The notes: a model not told the origin generated them from the letters alone. A stretch of 12,219 bases of DNA from Coprinopsis marcescibilis (GCA_004369085.1 ML210599.1:1-12219); one strand, 5' to 3'. Shown: positions 1 through 8,986, counted from the first letter of the stretch. Numbers and translations are program-made.

Positions 1-45
1 AAATAATTTGTTCTGCATAACATTGGCCATTGAGCTGAGATCCTT
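1..45. repeat. 45-bp direct terminal repeat, left copy
   Basis: These 45 bases are repeated exactly, in the same orientation, at 12175-12219, so the window begins and ends with the same sequence. After the copy the two flanks differ: ggatttgttg follows here, while the window stops at the other end. The repeat holds no ORF. It lies inside what looks like a transposable-element-derived region (1-416 and 11882-12219). It can be read as circular closure of the molecule or as an assembly break in a multicopy repeat. Confidence 0.97.
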
Positions 46-199
46 GGATTTGTTGCATCAAGAGGGACATTTGAACACCTGGTCACAGCGTGACAGTTTC
101 TGTGTCACGCACATCACACTAAAGTGTAATACATGATGGCAATTTAATACAAAAATCTAATGGCTGATTGGTGTCACACCATGTCACACGCGGCGAATG

Positions 200-215
200 G
201 TGTTCAAGGGACTGG
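200..215 (+). repeat. Diverged internal copy of the terminal repeat core
   Basis: GTGTTCAAGGGACTGG resembles the inner part of the terminal repeat at 389-404 (GTGTTCAAAGGAACGG) in the same orientation, about 189 bp upstream. Related copies in opposite orientation lie at 11892-11910 and 11911-11929. Repeated subterminal motifs of this sort are common in DNA transposons and can be transposase binding sites. That role is an inference here. Confidence 0.5.
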
Positions 216-388
216 TTTTGGCCCAAATTCCGACTTGTCGTCGCAAATCCCAGTTTCCCAGTGGAGACCTGTGTTGATTCTTATATTTCCAGCTGCATGT
301 TTTACCTGAAACACACCGCTATGATATTTGAAAAATTTGAGAGCTACCCAATTAATTACCATCAAGATAATCCCAAAACACTGGTTTA

Positions 389-416
389 GTGTTCAAAGGA
401 ACGGTCAACCCCTGTA
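389..416 (-). repeat. Terminal inverted repeat, left-window copy
   Basis: The 28 bases match the reverse complement of 11882-11909 at 26 of 28 positions. The two differences are transitions at 11897 and 11904/11905-equivalent sites (GCTCC/GTTCC and TTTAAAC/TTTGAAC). Read on the minus strand it starts TACAGGGGTTGACCG and ends TTTGAACAC. If the outer TA is a target-site duplication, the element terminus is CAGGGGTTGACC. Similarity to the opposite copy stops soon after the 28 bases. Confidence 0.75.
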
Positions 417-817
417 ACCAGAATATGCCATGTCATTCATGCTTTTTATGCGCACCTGTTCATTGTTCGACATTTGCAAGCTTTAGAGGGACGCGATCAA
501 GCCGCGAAGTACAGTGGCGGCCGAAGTTGTAATCTGGATGTACAGCCCAACCGGCGACATGATAACACTTCTGGTATTTGCCACTGAGCCCTGACCATCG
601 GACCAAATACCATTGTATCAGAGTCGTTTCAATAACTAGTCTTGGAAGTTGGATGTATTCGGATCGGACGCCGAGTGGGTTTCGGCGATCAGACTCGGGC
701 GTTCAATTCGCTCTCACTTTCACTTTCACTTTCTTTCTGCTCGTTCACCGTGGTCCACTCTCTACAGGTTCGACGATAGACCCTGGACCAAGCGACGACT
801 GAAACTAGAACGACCCA
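417..817 (+). promoter_or_regulatory. Upstream region of the amidohydrolase gene, with CT-rich tract
   Basis: No gene is supported here; short open frames at 578-846 have no recognisable content. The clearest signal is a pyrimidine-rich run at about 710-738, made of TTTCAC units (CTCACTTTCACTTTCACTTTC followed by TTTCTGCTCG). It lies 80-108 bases before the ATG. CT-rich tracts just upstream of the start are common in fungal promoters. I see no convincing TATA box at the expected distance. Confidence 0.45.
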
Positions 818-3800
818 ATGTCTGGAAAGACTCCAGCAAAATCTGACGAGAACGATGAACGTGATACCACTGGAAAGCCCGCAGGTTCACCGCTAATGGC
901 GAAGAAACGGACGAAAGCTCTCGTCCTCGCCGTCGTGCTCTCGCTGCTTACTCTCTACACCAACACCAACACCGACCGCTACGAAGGACTTGCGTTCGAG
1001 TACAACATCACCAACCCTCTACCGCAAGGCAGCTACGCGCTGTGCTCGGCGGAAGGAGGTGCGAGGGGCGTGTACACTGTTGATGCGACGGATGGCGTCG
1101 TGGAGTGCGTGTTGGTTGTTGACGAGTGGGTCAAGGGTACTGGCTCTTTGGGTGAGGTTCCAGTGTGCTTGGGAATGCGGACGAATGCTAATGTGCATTG
1201 TGTAGGTGAAGTGCAGGATCTGTGGAAGGGGATTGAAGCCTCAGACACACTGCCAGTCGCACGCGTCCCGGAAGGCGCAGTCGTTCTACCTGGCTTTGCG
1301 GATTCTCATTGCCATATATTGGAGTATGGGTTCAGCAAGCAGATCCCGCTCGAGGGACTCAGGACTATCAAAGGTATCTCGTGCCGTCCTTTCTCGACGC
1401 GACCACTGCCTTACATGCGTTGTAGAAAGCGTGGAAGCCGTGGCGCATTACGTGCAGTCCAACCCGGATATCCTCACTGATGATGGTGGGATTGTGGAGG
1501 GGTGGGGATGGGACCATGAGGCTTTCGAGGGCGGCAAGATGCCCACTGCTGTATGTATTATCTCACTATCCAATAACTATCACCCATTCCTACTGTTATT
1601 CGTACTGTCATTAATTAACTCAATCGCATTGTGCCCCCCACAGTCGGATCTCTCCTCCCATCCGGTCCTCGCCAACCGCCAAATCATACTGTCAAGCAAG
1701 GACGGACACGCAACTTGGGTCTCGCAGGCTACGTTGGATGCGAATGGGCCTTACCCGGCTGACGTCGATGGGGGTGTTATCGTGCGGGATGCACAGGGAA
1801 ATGTTACAGGTGTGTTTGATATGTTCTACTTTCCACCGACTACGTGCCCTATCCCCTCACTTTCTCCCAGCCACTCATTCACTCATTCATTCACTGACGC
1901 ACATTTAAACTCTGCAGGCGTATTCATCGACACGGCGATGACCCTGATCAAGCCACCGGTTATCACCCCCCAGATGCAGCACCGGCGGTTCACGAACACC
2001 GTACGCGACGCGCTGAGCTTTGGGTTGACGAGTTTGCACGATGCGGGGTTTAACCCTATTTCGTTGGATTTCTTCACTAGGTGCGTTCCGGCTTTGCTTT
2101 GGTCGTTGTATTTGAGGCTTGGGCTCGGGTCGTGGTCGAGTGTATTGGGTCGAGGGTCTGGGGTGTTCGTTAAGGATGGTATATCCCCTCAGGTTTCGCT
2201 CGCTACGTCTTGCCAAGGGTCTAGCTTCCGGGAAACGGTTTATCGGTTGGCGCTGCGATACCCCTCTCCTGCCCTCTGTTCTACTTTCCTTCCCCTATCT
2301 CCCCATCCCCTTCCAAAGTACTGACCCCCCTCCCACTTAGACAATCCAAACGCCACGCCGGCCTCCCACTACGGATCTACGGCATGTCCTTCTTCAACGT
2401 CTCCGCCATCGACGTCCACTCCCTCACCTCCCCGCCCGCCCCCTCCTCCTCGTCCATCGACGCCTACTGGGGCTCCACACGCCGGAAGGTTGATGATATG
2501 GACGGCGAGACGCGTTTGAGCGTGCGCAGCGTCAAGATTTTCGCGGATGGGGCGTTGAGGACTATGGGTGCTGCTGTGAGTAGTTGTGGTATTCACCTGT
2601 CTAACTGACAAACTGACGAGCCCGTTCCCTCCCCTTTATGGACAGTTGTACGAACCGTACGCGGATGACCCGAGTACGTCGGGGAGCATGCGTCTTTCGG
2701 CGGAGGTCCTTAATGCGATCGTGCCACGCTTTTTGGAGGATGGTTGGCAAGTGGTGAGTTTAAATTCTACACTTCGTTCATTCGGTGTATTGGGTGGGCT
2801 TTGTGGTTGCTCTCGTTCGTTCGTTCGTGTGACGTCATTGGCACGGGGTGTTTTTATTGGGCCGGCCTTGCGCTTGCCCTGAACGGAACCAGCTCTTGCT
2901 GCTCCTGATAGTTCTACATCCTCCTGCTCTAGTGGCCCTGCTGTCCCAGACTCGAGACTTTCATCTTCCTCCTCCCTTGACCGTTCCATCCATAACTCGT
3001 TTTGGGCCCTCATCCAGAGTTGTCTCCTTCCTCATCCATTCACAACCCGCTCTTCCCTCGATTCCCTCTTCCCCATTTTCCTCCTCTTCCTCATCCTTTA
3101 CGACCCTTTAAACCACGCTTGCACTTCGAACCACCAACTGATCTTTTCTCCCTCTCCCCCTTCTTACCTCTAGAACGTCCACGCAATCGGCGACCGTGCC
3201 AACGGGCTCGTCCTAGACGCCTTCGAACTCGCCCTGCGCAATCTCGGGCTCGACAGCTTCAATGACGGTGCGCACCCGCTCCGGCCTAGACTGGAGCATG
3301 CGCAGGTCATCTCGGAAAGGGATGTGAAGCGTGTTGCGGATATGGGTGGTATGTGTTTGTTGTTTTTCTTGTCGTTGGATTTGTTTCCTGCTGTTCAATT
3401 CTATTCGTTCTATTGTGTTGTTACATCTTGGATGGCATTTGGGTGGTGGGAACGTTCTGGGCCCTGGCCCGGGGATGTATGCGAGAGGGCGTCGTTTTGC
3501 GTTGACGGTCCTTGTTTCTTGTTCGTTCGTTCGTTCGTTCGTTCGCTGCCGTTGCCGGTTCTTTGGCTTGAGCACCAGGTGGTCTGGTATTCTGCCTTCA
3601 TCTTCCTTCTTGGGGTTGTGGTGGTACGATGGGGACGGGGTGGTACAATGATACGATGGGGAGGGGGTGGTACGTTGAGGAGAGGGTGTGTTGAGCGACG
3701 GTGGTTCTTTGGGAGGTGCTTGTGGGAGCGTTGGCGTGCTTGGTTCGTATCTGTGCTTTGTCTCGGATTCGTTACAGGTCTCGCACCCGTTCTTGGTTTC

Positions 3801-5975
3801 GCACGTTCTTGGTCTCGTTGCTGTTGCTGTCGATGTCGTCCCTGGTTGATGTGGGACGAACGGAAGATTGGTGGTTATTCCGCCAGCGCGAATTGCAACT
3901 CTTTATCTTGACCTTTGTCTGCACCTCCATCTACATCTGCCTAATCATCCTATCCCTATTCCCTCCTTCGCCAATATGAGGCTCTTCCTCTTCTTCTCTC
4001 CTCCGTTGCCCTTCCGTTAACTTACCCCCCTCGAATTCTTCACAGTGATAGCAAGCGTCCAACCATCGCATGCGTACGTGTCCTTCCAGTCAATTGGTTA
4101 GTGAACTGGGATTCCTGACGTTTATTTCTTGGTGGTGATTAGGATTAGTGATATGTGGTATGGGGAGGATCGGTTGGTGAGTTTTCTAGTTCCTCTTTGT
4201 TCATTTATCGTTGTTCGTTCCTTGCTCCTCGTTCATTTTTGTGTTGGTGTTAACCTGGAGCCCTTTCATTCTGGTTTTGGTTTTCCCATTTTTTCGTTGT
4301 CTCGATTCGTTTTTTCTTCGTACGGTCTGTGGCGACGCACGCCTCTGCGCGGATGGTCTGCAACTGTAGCATTATGGCTATGTCTAGCAAATGTCGTACA
4401 GGTTATCTCATCTCTGATCAGTGTATATGCTTGGGGAGCCCCTCCATCTGCATCCGCGTTCTTGACTTTCTAGATCCTTTGTTTTCCTTTCCTCTTCTGC
4501 TACCCCTTTCCGCAGCGCAGTGAGGGCTCTCCTTTTGTCCATTTGATATGCATGGATTTACTCTCTCGTGCCCTTTGCGTTTCATAACATCCACATACAT
4601 GTTCCGTTCTCAATCTGCACCGCGCAGTGTATGATTTCATATGTGTTCTCACACCACGCTTATTCTGTTCCTGATTCGACCCAATGCTATCCGTACCCTG
4701 TTCGACTGACGCGTTTCGCCCGCTCTTTATCCGATGGTCTTATCACCGAATTTAAACTTATAAAACTCTATCCGTTATCTAGGGTCCGGACCGCGTGAAA
4801 CAGCTGTACCCGTTCCAGAGTCTGCTCGAAGCGGGTGCGAGGCTGACTTTGGGATCTGATTTCCCGGTGGACGACATTAACCCGCTGGCGGGATTCTATG
4901 CTGCCATTACGAGGATTGGGAAGGATGGGAAGAGTCCGCATGGGCCTGGAGGGTGGTGAGTGTTTTGTTTTTGTTTCGTTGGCGCTTTGCTTTTTCGTTT
5001 TTGGCTTTGCTTCTCCTGCTTGTCCACTGCGGGTGTTGGATGTTGGATTGGGGGTTTAGCTTGACCTCGTTCGTTGCCTTCTCCCTTCCTTTTCCTCGTT
5101 TTCCCTTTTCTGTTTTGTGTATTGTGTATTGTGTATGGAATCTGGGTTGGGCAGGGATGCGCCTTCCGTGCGATCTCATCTGGGCGGGTTGGCATCTAGC
5201 CCTCGCTCTCGTCCTGTTTCAAATTTCCGTTTCTGGGCTCTCGGTTCTTCATCTTCCGAACGGTTTAGCTCATCCATTCATTCACTTTCATTTCATTTCG
5301 TTCCGTCATTCGTTCATCGTTCGTTCATCTTCCTTCGCATATCGTTCGACCCTGCTTTCGCATTCCCGATCGAATTCCGGCTGGCCTCCGTGGCCGTGGC
5401 CGTGGACGTGTGACACTGACAGCAGTGGGGTGGTCACACGCTGTGCACACCGTATACTCTCCACCTATCATCTGTCACCTATCATCTATCACATCCGAAT
5501 CCGAGTCATCCATCTTCTATCATCTTCCATTCGCAGTGTCAGACACAGTTTTGCTTCCTCCTCCTGACTACTTAATTGGTATGACAGTACTGATGTGTCT
5601 GTCTTCTTTCATTTCGTATGCTATGGTATGTTGTTATCGTCTGCCGTCAACCTCCGTCTTCCGCCACTCTCGGACTCCGCCAACTCGACACCCCGCCATT
5701 CATAAATGCCAATGCAATACAATACCAAACTCGCGGCGCGCCATTACAGGTTCCCGAACCAGCGCCTGACGCGCAGACAAGCGTTGCGTGGGATGACGAT
5801 CGACGCCGCCTACGCGTCTTTCACCGAACGGACCTTGGGGTCCCTGGAGCCAGGGAAGAAGGCGGACCTGGTGGTGCTGGATCGGGACGTGATGAATGTG
5901 GACGTGAATGATATTTTGGGGACGAGGGTGGTTGCGACTGTTGTTGATGGGAGGGTTGTGTACGGGGGTGTTTGA
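818..5975 (+). CDS. Membrane-anchored amidohydrolase family 3 protein (YtcJ/LAF3-like), 12 exons, 644 aa
   Basis: Metal-dependent hydrolase of the amidohydrolase superfamily, substrate unknown. Exons: 818-1151, 1206-1373, 1426-1550, 1644-1809, 1918-2080, 2341-2575, 2646-2753, 3174-3348, 4046-4073, 4143-4176, 4783-4955, 5750-5975. They total 1935 nt, all introns are GT-AG, and every junction keeps the frame. Residues 1-33 are hydrophilic and end in KKRTK; about 34-47 are hydrophobic (ALVLAVVLSLLTLY). This predicts a signal anchor with the catalytic domain lumenal or extracellular. Sequons at N63 (NIT), N262 (NVT) and N338 (NVS) agree with that. Metal-site motifs: H146/H148 in ADSHCHILE, K384 in VKIFADGAL, H436 in NVHAIGDR, H475 in RLEHAQ, D538 in GSDFPV. 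Other family motifs are GWGWDH (193-198) and KDGHATWVS (229-237). The C-terminal strand ends LGSLEPGKKADLVVLDRD. A Ser/Pro-rich loop lies at 341-358. The first ATG (818) has a weak context. M27 at 896 would still keep the anchor and is an alternative start. Family call is strong; substrate is open. Confidence 0.93.
2081..2340 (+). other. Intron 5 of the amidohydrolase gene (260 nt)
   Basis: Donor GTGCGT, acceptor CCCACTTAG. Splicing joins ...LDFFTR to QSKRHAGLPLRIYGMSFF, which restores the family reading. The open frame that runs through the start of this intron is not a separate gene. No internal exon is needed. Confidence 0.85.
2754..3173 (+). other. Intron 7 of the amidohydrolase gene (420 nt)
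   Basis: Donor GTGAGT, acceptor TACCTCTAG. Splicing joins EDGWQV to NVHAIGDRAN. The intron has a CGTT tetranucleotide run at 2814-2828 and a long pyrimidine-rich 3' part (about 2960-3170). I see no nested gene or RNA. Confidence 0.88.
2814..2828 (+). repeat. (CGTT)n microsatellite in intron 7
   Basis: CGTTCGTTCGTTCGT, nearly four perfect units. The same tetranucleotide recurs at 3521-3545 in intron 8. Confidence 0.9.
3521..3545 (+). repeat. (GTTC)6 microsatellite in intron 8
   Basis: Six perfect GTTC units plus one further base. It is the longest simple repeat in the window and a likely length-polymorphic site. Confidence 0.95.
3621..3674 (+). repeat. Imperfect GTGGTACGATGGGG minisatellite in intron 8
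   Basis: GTGGTACGATGGGGACGGG at 3621-3639 is followed by GTGGTACAATGATACGATGG-type sequence from 3640 and a third start, GGTGGTACG, ending at 3674. There are two to three diverged units of roughly 19-27 bp. Confidence 0.7.
4177..4782 (+). other. Intron 10 of the amidohydrolase gene (606 nt)
   Basis: Donor GTGAGT, acceptor GTTATCTAG. Splicing joins WYGEDRL to GPDRVKQLYPFQSLLEAGA. No coding or RNA feature is recognised inside. It is T-rich in its first half. Confidence 0.86.
5115..5135 (+). repeat. (TTGTGTA)3 tandem repeat in intron 11
   Basis: Three perfect 7-bp units in a row inside the intron. Confidence 0.9.
5389..5405 (+). repeat. (CGTGGC)n short tandem repeat in intron 11
   Basis: CGTGGCCGTGGCCGTGG, close to three 6-bp units. 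Confidence 0.85.
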
Positions 5976-7704
5976 GGTTCTTCGAGGGTTGAAGTGAAGT
6001 GAGGGGGAGGGAAGTGCGTTCGATGTGCGAAGGAGGTGGAAACGGAAAGTGGGCCAGGGTGTTGGGTCTGCTGGGTCTGATTAGAGGTTCGAGTCGACCG
6101 TTTGTGAAGTGGATATAGACTATTCATTGTAGTAGAATGAGTGACGAAGGGACTAATCCCCGTTGACGATGGTTACTATTGTAGATTGCAAACGTTTGTT
6201 TGGAGAGCCGGCATCCGAGGCGTGTCAGGCGTGTACTACTTACTATACAAGTCTATAGTTTCAAGTTTGACCTGTACTTATACTTATCTGATAGAGATCT
6301 GGGGTTCGGATATTTTTGGCTTTACCTCTTGAAGCTTGATTGACATGTCTGTCGTAGAGTCGACATTACATCGTGCGTCGTGGCTTGAAATTCGTGATCG
6401 CCGCTCGCCTTGCGTATGTTTGTTTGTACGCTGGTCATTCCTTATCGCACCTACAGTCTATGAGGGACTTGCTTCTTTCTTGAATCTATTTATATCGTGA
6501 CGTCGAGACTGTGTTTGAGAGGTGAGGCTTGTGTGCTAAAGGAAAGAGATTGTATTGAAGAATCGACACAGTTCATCTCCGTTGTTTGAATTGTAGGGAA
6601 GCAAGTAACTTAGGCGCCTAATCGTATCGCTACCGTGGCACTCTTTTACACTGTCGAGTCCCTGTTCTTCACGCCTTCGGTCCCCCCAGGACCTGTCTGT
6701 TTGACTACTGGGACTGTGTAGGATAACCTAGGTGCACTGAGATGATGGTGGCTGATGTGGTGGACAGTCTATGTCGAGTGGCCTGTTGGCACATGACCTT
6801 TCACCCACTTTGAGGTCCACAGAGCTGTTCTACTAGTATTCGTATTCCAGCGGCACTCCAAATCGAGTCAATTGGACTGTCCGGGCGATGTCGAAGGCGA
6901 GCTTAGGGGCCACTGGGATACATAGACTTGTAATCCTGCCCGAGATAACATGCTTTAAATTTGAAGTGGCTCTCTGTTATCTGACAATTCAGCAGGACGC
7001 AGGACGGTTACTTGGCCGACCAGACGGAGGAGAAGAGCTTACGATTCCAATGTCAGCTAAGCGCTCTAAGTTTGCGACCAGATTTCAACTCCGCACATTT
7101 ATCACTGCCAGCAGATCCAACGCTTGGCTCAGTAGTCATCGACATGCATAACGGTGGCAAGGGTTTTAGAAGGCTAAACTCAAAGTTGCCGGGGCCGGAG
7201 CTTTCTAAGTCCCAAGGGATAAAGACCAGCTCTCTTCTCGACCTCTATGATAGGGGATTTCCGTCGAGTTCTTCCACTGACTGAGTCGGGGCAATGAGGG
7301 TGTACATAAAATCCGGACAGACTCGGTGATACGCTGAAAGATCCCTTTGTGGGCGTCACATTGGGCGCCCCGGGGACAGTGCCAATCGTGCTATGTAGCA
7401 CATATCAACTTTCAGGGGAAGAGCCTGGACTTAAATACTTGGGTCGATACTTGGATCGAGAATACAACTGACAAATGGTGCGCGACCATGTCTGTGCAGT
7501 GTGGATGTCCGGTGAAGATTGCAAGTTTTGGCGCCGATTACTGTTTTTATTTGAAATGTCTAAGCTGATTCATACATTGTCGACAACTAGATAATAGTAC
7601 ATTTGTTTCATATACATATTGTGCGACACCAGAAAAGAAAAAGATACATTAGGGTACATCCTGATCCAGGAGATTGGTGGGATTCATTATCCTGAAGTTC
7701 GCCG
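5976..7704. other. Gene-poor convergent intergenic gap
   Basis: The gap lies between the stop of the amidohydrolase and the stop of the minus-strand 7TM gene, so it should hold both 3' UTRs. I see no AATAAA just after either stop. Overlapping plus-strand open frames at 6888-7151 and 7012-7284 and a minus frame at 7180-7401 give no recognisable protein and no family motif. I found no third copy of the neighbouring 7TM gene: the WWDD and AVDxAHAVNL coding signatures are absent. A short motif shared with 8962-8986 is listed separately. Confidence 0.6.
7345..7369 (+). repeat. CTTTGTGGGC...TGGGCGCC motif, copy A
   Basis: This 25-base stretch aligns without gaps to 8962-8986 at 20 of 25 positions. 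The first ten bases (CTTTGTGGGC) and last eight (TGGGCGCC) are conserved and the middle varies. An AAATAC sequence follows 60-90 bases later in both. It could be a shared protein-binding site or a relic of duplicated DNA. Confidence 0.45.
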
Positions 7705-8830
7705 CTAAATAGAAGCGCTGTCCTTCGAGCTCCTCTCAAACTCAGGAGGTGGGGGCACTGGCGAGTCCACTGAGAACATGTATGTGATGAATACGACGAT
7801 ATTTGAGGCCAGCATCGACAGGATCACCTGTTGCGAACAGATATACATGAGCATACTGATACACTGAGACTCGAAGTAAGCCACTTGCCTGCAAATTCCC
7901 GGAGATGTTGAGTGCTTGGTAGTTGGCAACTCGTCCAGGGGCCTCAGCGTTGATTAGATTTACAGCATGTGCGACGTCGACAGCAATGAGGCAGAGCCCA
8001 GCAGTTACGCAAGCGACCATGAAGTTCCGATATGCCAGGGCTGACTTGACTCGGTATAAGCGGAAGGCTGGAAGCGCCACCAGCCAAACGACAGAGACGA
8101 TGTTGACTACCGGTGTAATGTTAGAAGCCGCCATCTCTTTGAGTGGACTGGAATCAGAGAACGTACGCGTGAGCGTCAGCGCTGTTGTCTTTCTTGGAAC
8201 ATCACAGACGAGGTTGGTTGGGACAGGGACGCCGCACATGAATACCTTCGACAAAAGTACGCCAACCCAAAGGAAGAACATGACAATGAACGAAGCTCGA
8301 GCAACGTTCCGATTAGTTCCGAAAGGAAGAACCTTGATGATTGTAAGAAGGATGGATAAACGTGCAGACCTGGGGACAACAGGTTATACAGTTGCATTCC
8401 TCGTTATCGATGTTGTGTAACTTACCACATCGCGGTCGGGCTTGATAGGTATGACATCCAAGTGAAGAATGACTGCATCTGGGCAGGGAATGTATCTATG
8501 TTACACAAAGATAAGTTTGTCGTGTCCCAGAGTCCAGAAGAGCGTGAAAGCTGCATTGACGTACTCAGTTTGCGCAATCCCAGTGTTGTGTAGAGCATGA
8601 TAATAAACACAGTCCCCACTATAGCAAGCAAGGCCCAAAGATCGTCCCACCACAGCTGCCTTCGCTTCACCCTGTAGCCCAGACGGATCACAGTGATCAG
8701 CATGGATACATAATGGAGAGCAATGAACGCCGCTGATAACGGAGATGTGTTAGTAAAGTCGCAAGCCGCCCATGCGAAGAGTGAAGATAGAGCCTGGAGG
8801 ACACCCACCAAAAATTGGATCGATAGCCAT
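7705..8830 (-). CDS. Compact 7-transmembrane protein, fungal rhodopsin/SAT4-PTH11-like, 6 exons, 267 aa (paralogue 1)
   Basis: Predicted 7-TM membrane protein, possibly receptor-like; ligand unknown. Exons in transcript order: 8830-8809, 8732-8565, 8495-8426, 8369-8167, 8106-7889, 7827-7705 (804 nt). The start is set by a 22-nt first exon (MAIDPIF plus one base) with good ATG context (AGAATGG), followed by an intron with a perfect TACTAAC branch site. The neighbour at 10877 has the same 22-nt first exon. Hydrophobic segments lie near residues 7-26, 39-60, 76-100, 110-131, 148-172, 182-205 and 226-248. Basic loops after TM1 (RVKRRQ), TM3 and TM5 imply N-outside, C-inside. Motifs: RLGYR...QLWWDD (24-38), SPTAxW-ARL (82-91), CGVPV (132-136), LVALP, AVDVAHAVNL. 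The tail is Pro/Ser-rich (VPPPPEFERSSKDS). The last intron uses a GC donor. The family call rests on topology and the WWDD and ARLSI patterns; it is shorter than many members. Confidence 0.8.
7828..7888 (-). other. GC-AG intron, last intron of paralogue 1
   Basis: The boundary reads CAG|GCAAGT ... GCAACAG|GTG, a textbook GC donor with otherwise perfect pairing to U1. The intron is 61 nt. Removing it joins ISGNLQ to VILSMLASNIVVFI, matching paralogue 2 (TGNLH|ILFPIIASNAVAFI), where the intron at the same place and phase has a GTGAGT donor. No GT donor nearby restores the frame as well. Confidence 0.8.
8496..8564 (-). other. Stop-free 69-nt intron of paralogue 1
   Basis: Donor GTACGT, acceptor AACATAG. 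The length is a multiple of three and there is no in-frame stop, so unspliced RNA would add 23 residues between TM2 and TM3. Removal gives 13 residues between the LR/VR and FF landmarks, exactly as in paralogue 2, and places the junction at the same codon and phase. Confidence 0.75.
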
Positions 8831-8961
8831 TCTGGCAGATCTGTGTGTAGTGATCAGCGAGGAGGAAGTATACCGGGTTGTTTGCACACAGAGTTAGGGC
8901 TTCTTAAGCTTTCTAACTCACGCTGTAAACGATTTACCGTGACGCTCGCAGACAAGACTCT

Positions 8962-8986
8962 CTTTGTGGGCACCATCATGGGCGCC
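8962..8986 (+). repeat. CTTTGTGGGC...TGGGCGCC motif, copy B
   Basis: Matches 7345-7369 at 20 of 25 bases with no gaps. It lies 132-156 bases upstream of the paralogue 1 start, so it could be a promoter element or part of a 5' leader. The core TTTGTGGGC appears a third time at 9478-9486 without the TGGGCGCC half. Confidence 0.45.

Larger units (their letters stand above)
1..416. mobile_element. Probable end of a non-autonomous TIR element (MITE-like), non-coding
   Basis: This stretch has no supportable gene. It ends at 389-416 in a sequence that is the inverted complement of 11882-11909, with a terminal CCCCTG followed by TA. Inside it are a second, diverged copy of the terminal core at 200-215 and a small perfect hairpin, ACACT-AA-AGTGT, at 116-127. 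It also has several TGTCAC-type words, for example at 102, 171 and 183. A near copy of the hairpin motif (CACACTAAGGTGT) lies at 12138-12150 in the opposite end. Joined through the 45-bp overlap, the two ends would form an element of about 709 bp including both TAs. No transposase is present, so it would be non-autonomous. The TA flanks would suit a Tc1/mariner-type mover, but two bases are weak evidence and the superfamily is not established. Confidence 0.5.
3349..4045 (+). other. Intron 8 of the amidohydrolase gene (697 nt)
   Basis: Donor GTATGT, acceptor TTCTTCACAG. Splicing joins RVADMG to VIASVQPSHA. It carries a GTTC microsatellite, an imperfect GT/GA-rich minisatellite and a pyrimidine-rich end. 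Open frames across it (3324-3979) have low-complexity translations and no recognisable domain, so I see no nested gene. Confidence 0.86.
4956..5749 (+). other. Intron 11 of the amidohydrolase gene (794 nt)
   Basis: Donor GTGAGT directly after SPHGPGGW-coding sequence, acceptor GCCATTACAG. Splicing joins PGG(W) to FPNQRLTRRQALRG. It holds several short tandem repeats (TTGTGTA x3 at 5115-5135; a CGTGGC run at 5389-5405; CACCTATCATC-like units around 5461-5491). Open frames inside it have no recognisable domain. Confidence 0.85.

Noticed and set aside
1206..2324. Long plus-strand open frame of 372 codons
   Set aside because: It is an accident of introns 2-5 being open. Only parts of it match the family, and splicing at the given sites restores the full motif order.
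3324..3979. Overlapping open frames in intron 8 as a nested gene
   Set aside because: The translations are low-complexity (Arg/Trp/Cys- and Val-rich) and derive from simple repeats; no domain is recognisable.
6080..6100. GGTTCGAGTC as a tRNA B box
   Set aside because: No matching T-stem, acceptor stem or A box could be placed around it.
6740..6760. AGATGATGG as box C of a snoRNA
   Set aside because: Box C should read RTGATGA and the last base is wrong; no well-placed box D with a terminal stem was found.
7742..8281. Continuous minus-strand frame of 179 codons as an intronless gene
   Set aside because: It reads through a 60-nt intron and the GC-AG intron. Its C-terminus after ISGNLQ loses TM7 and does not resemble paralogue 2.
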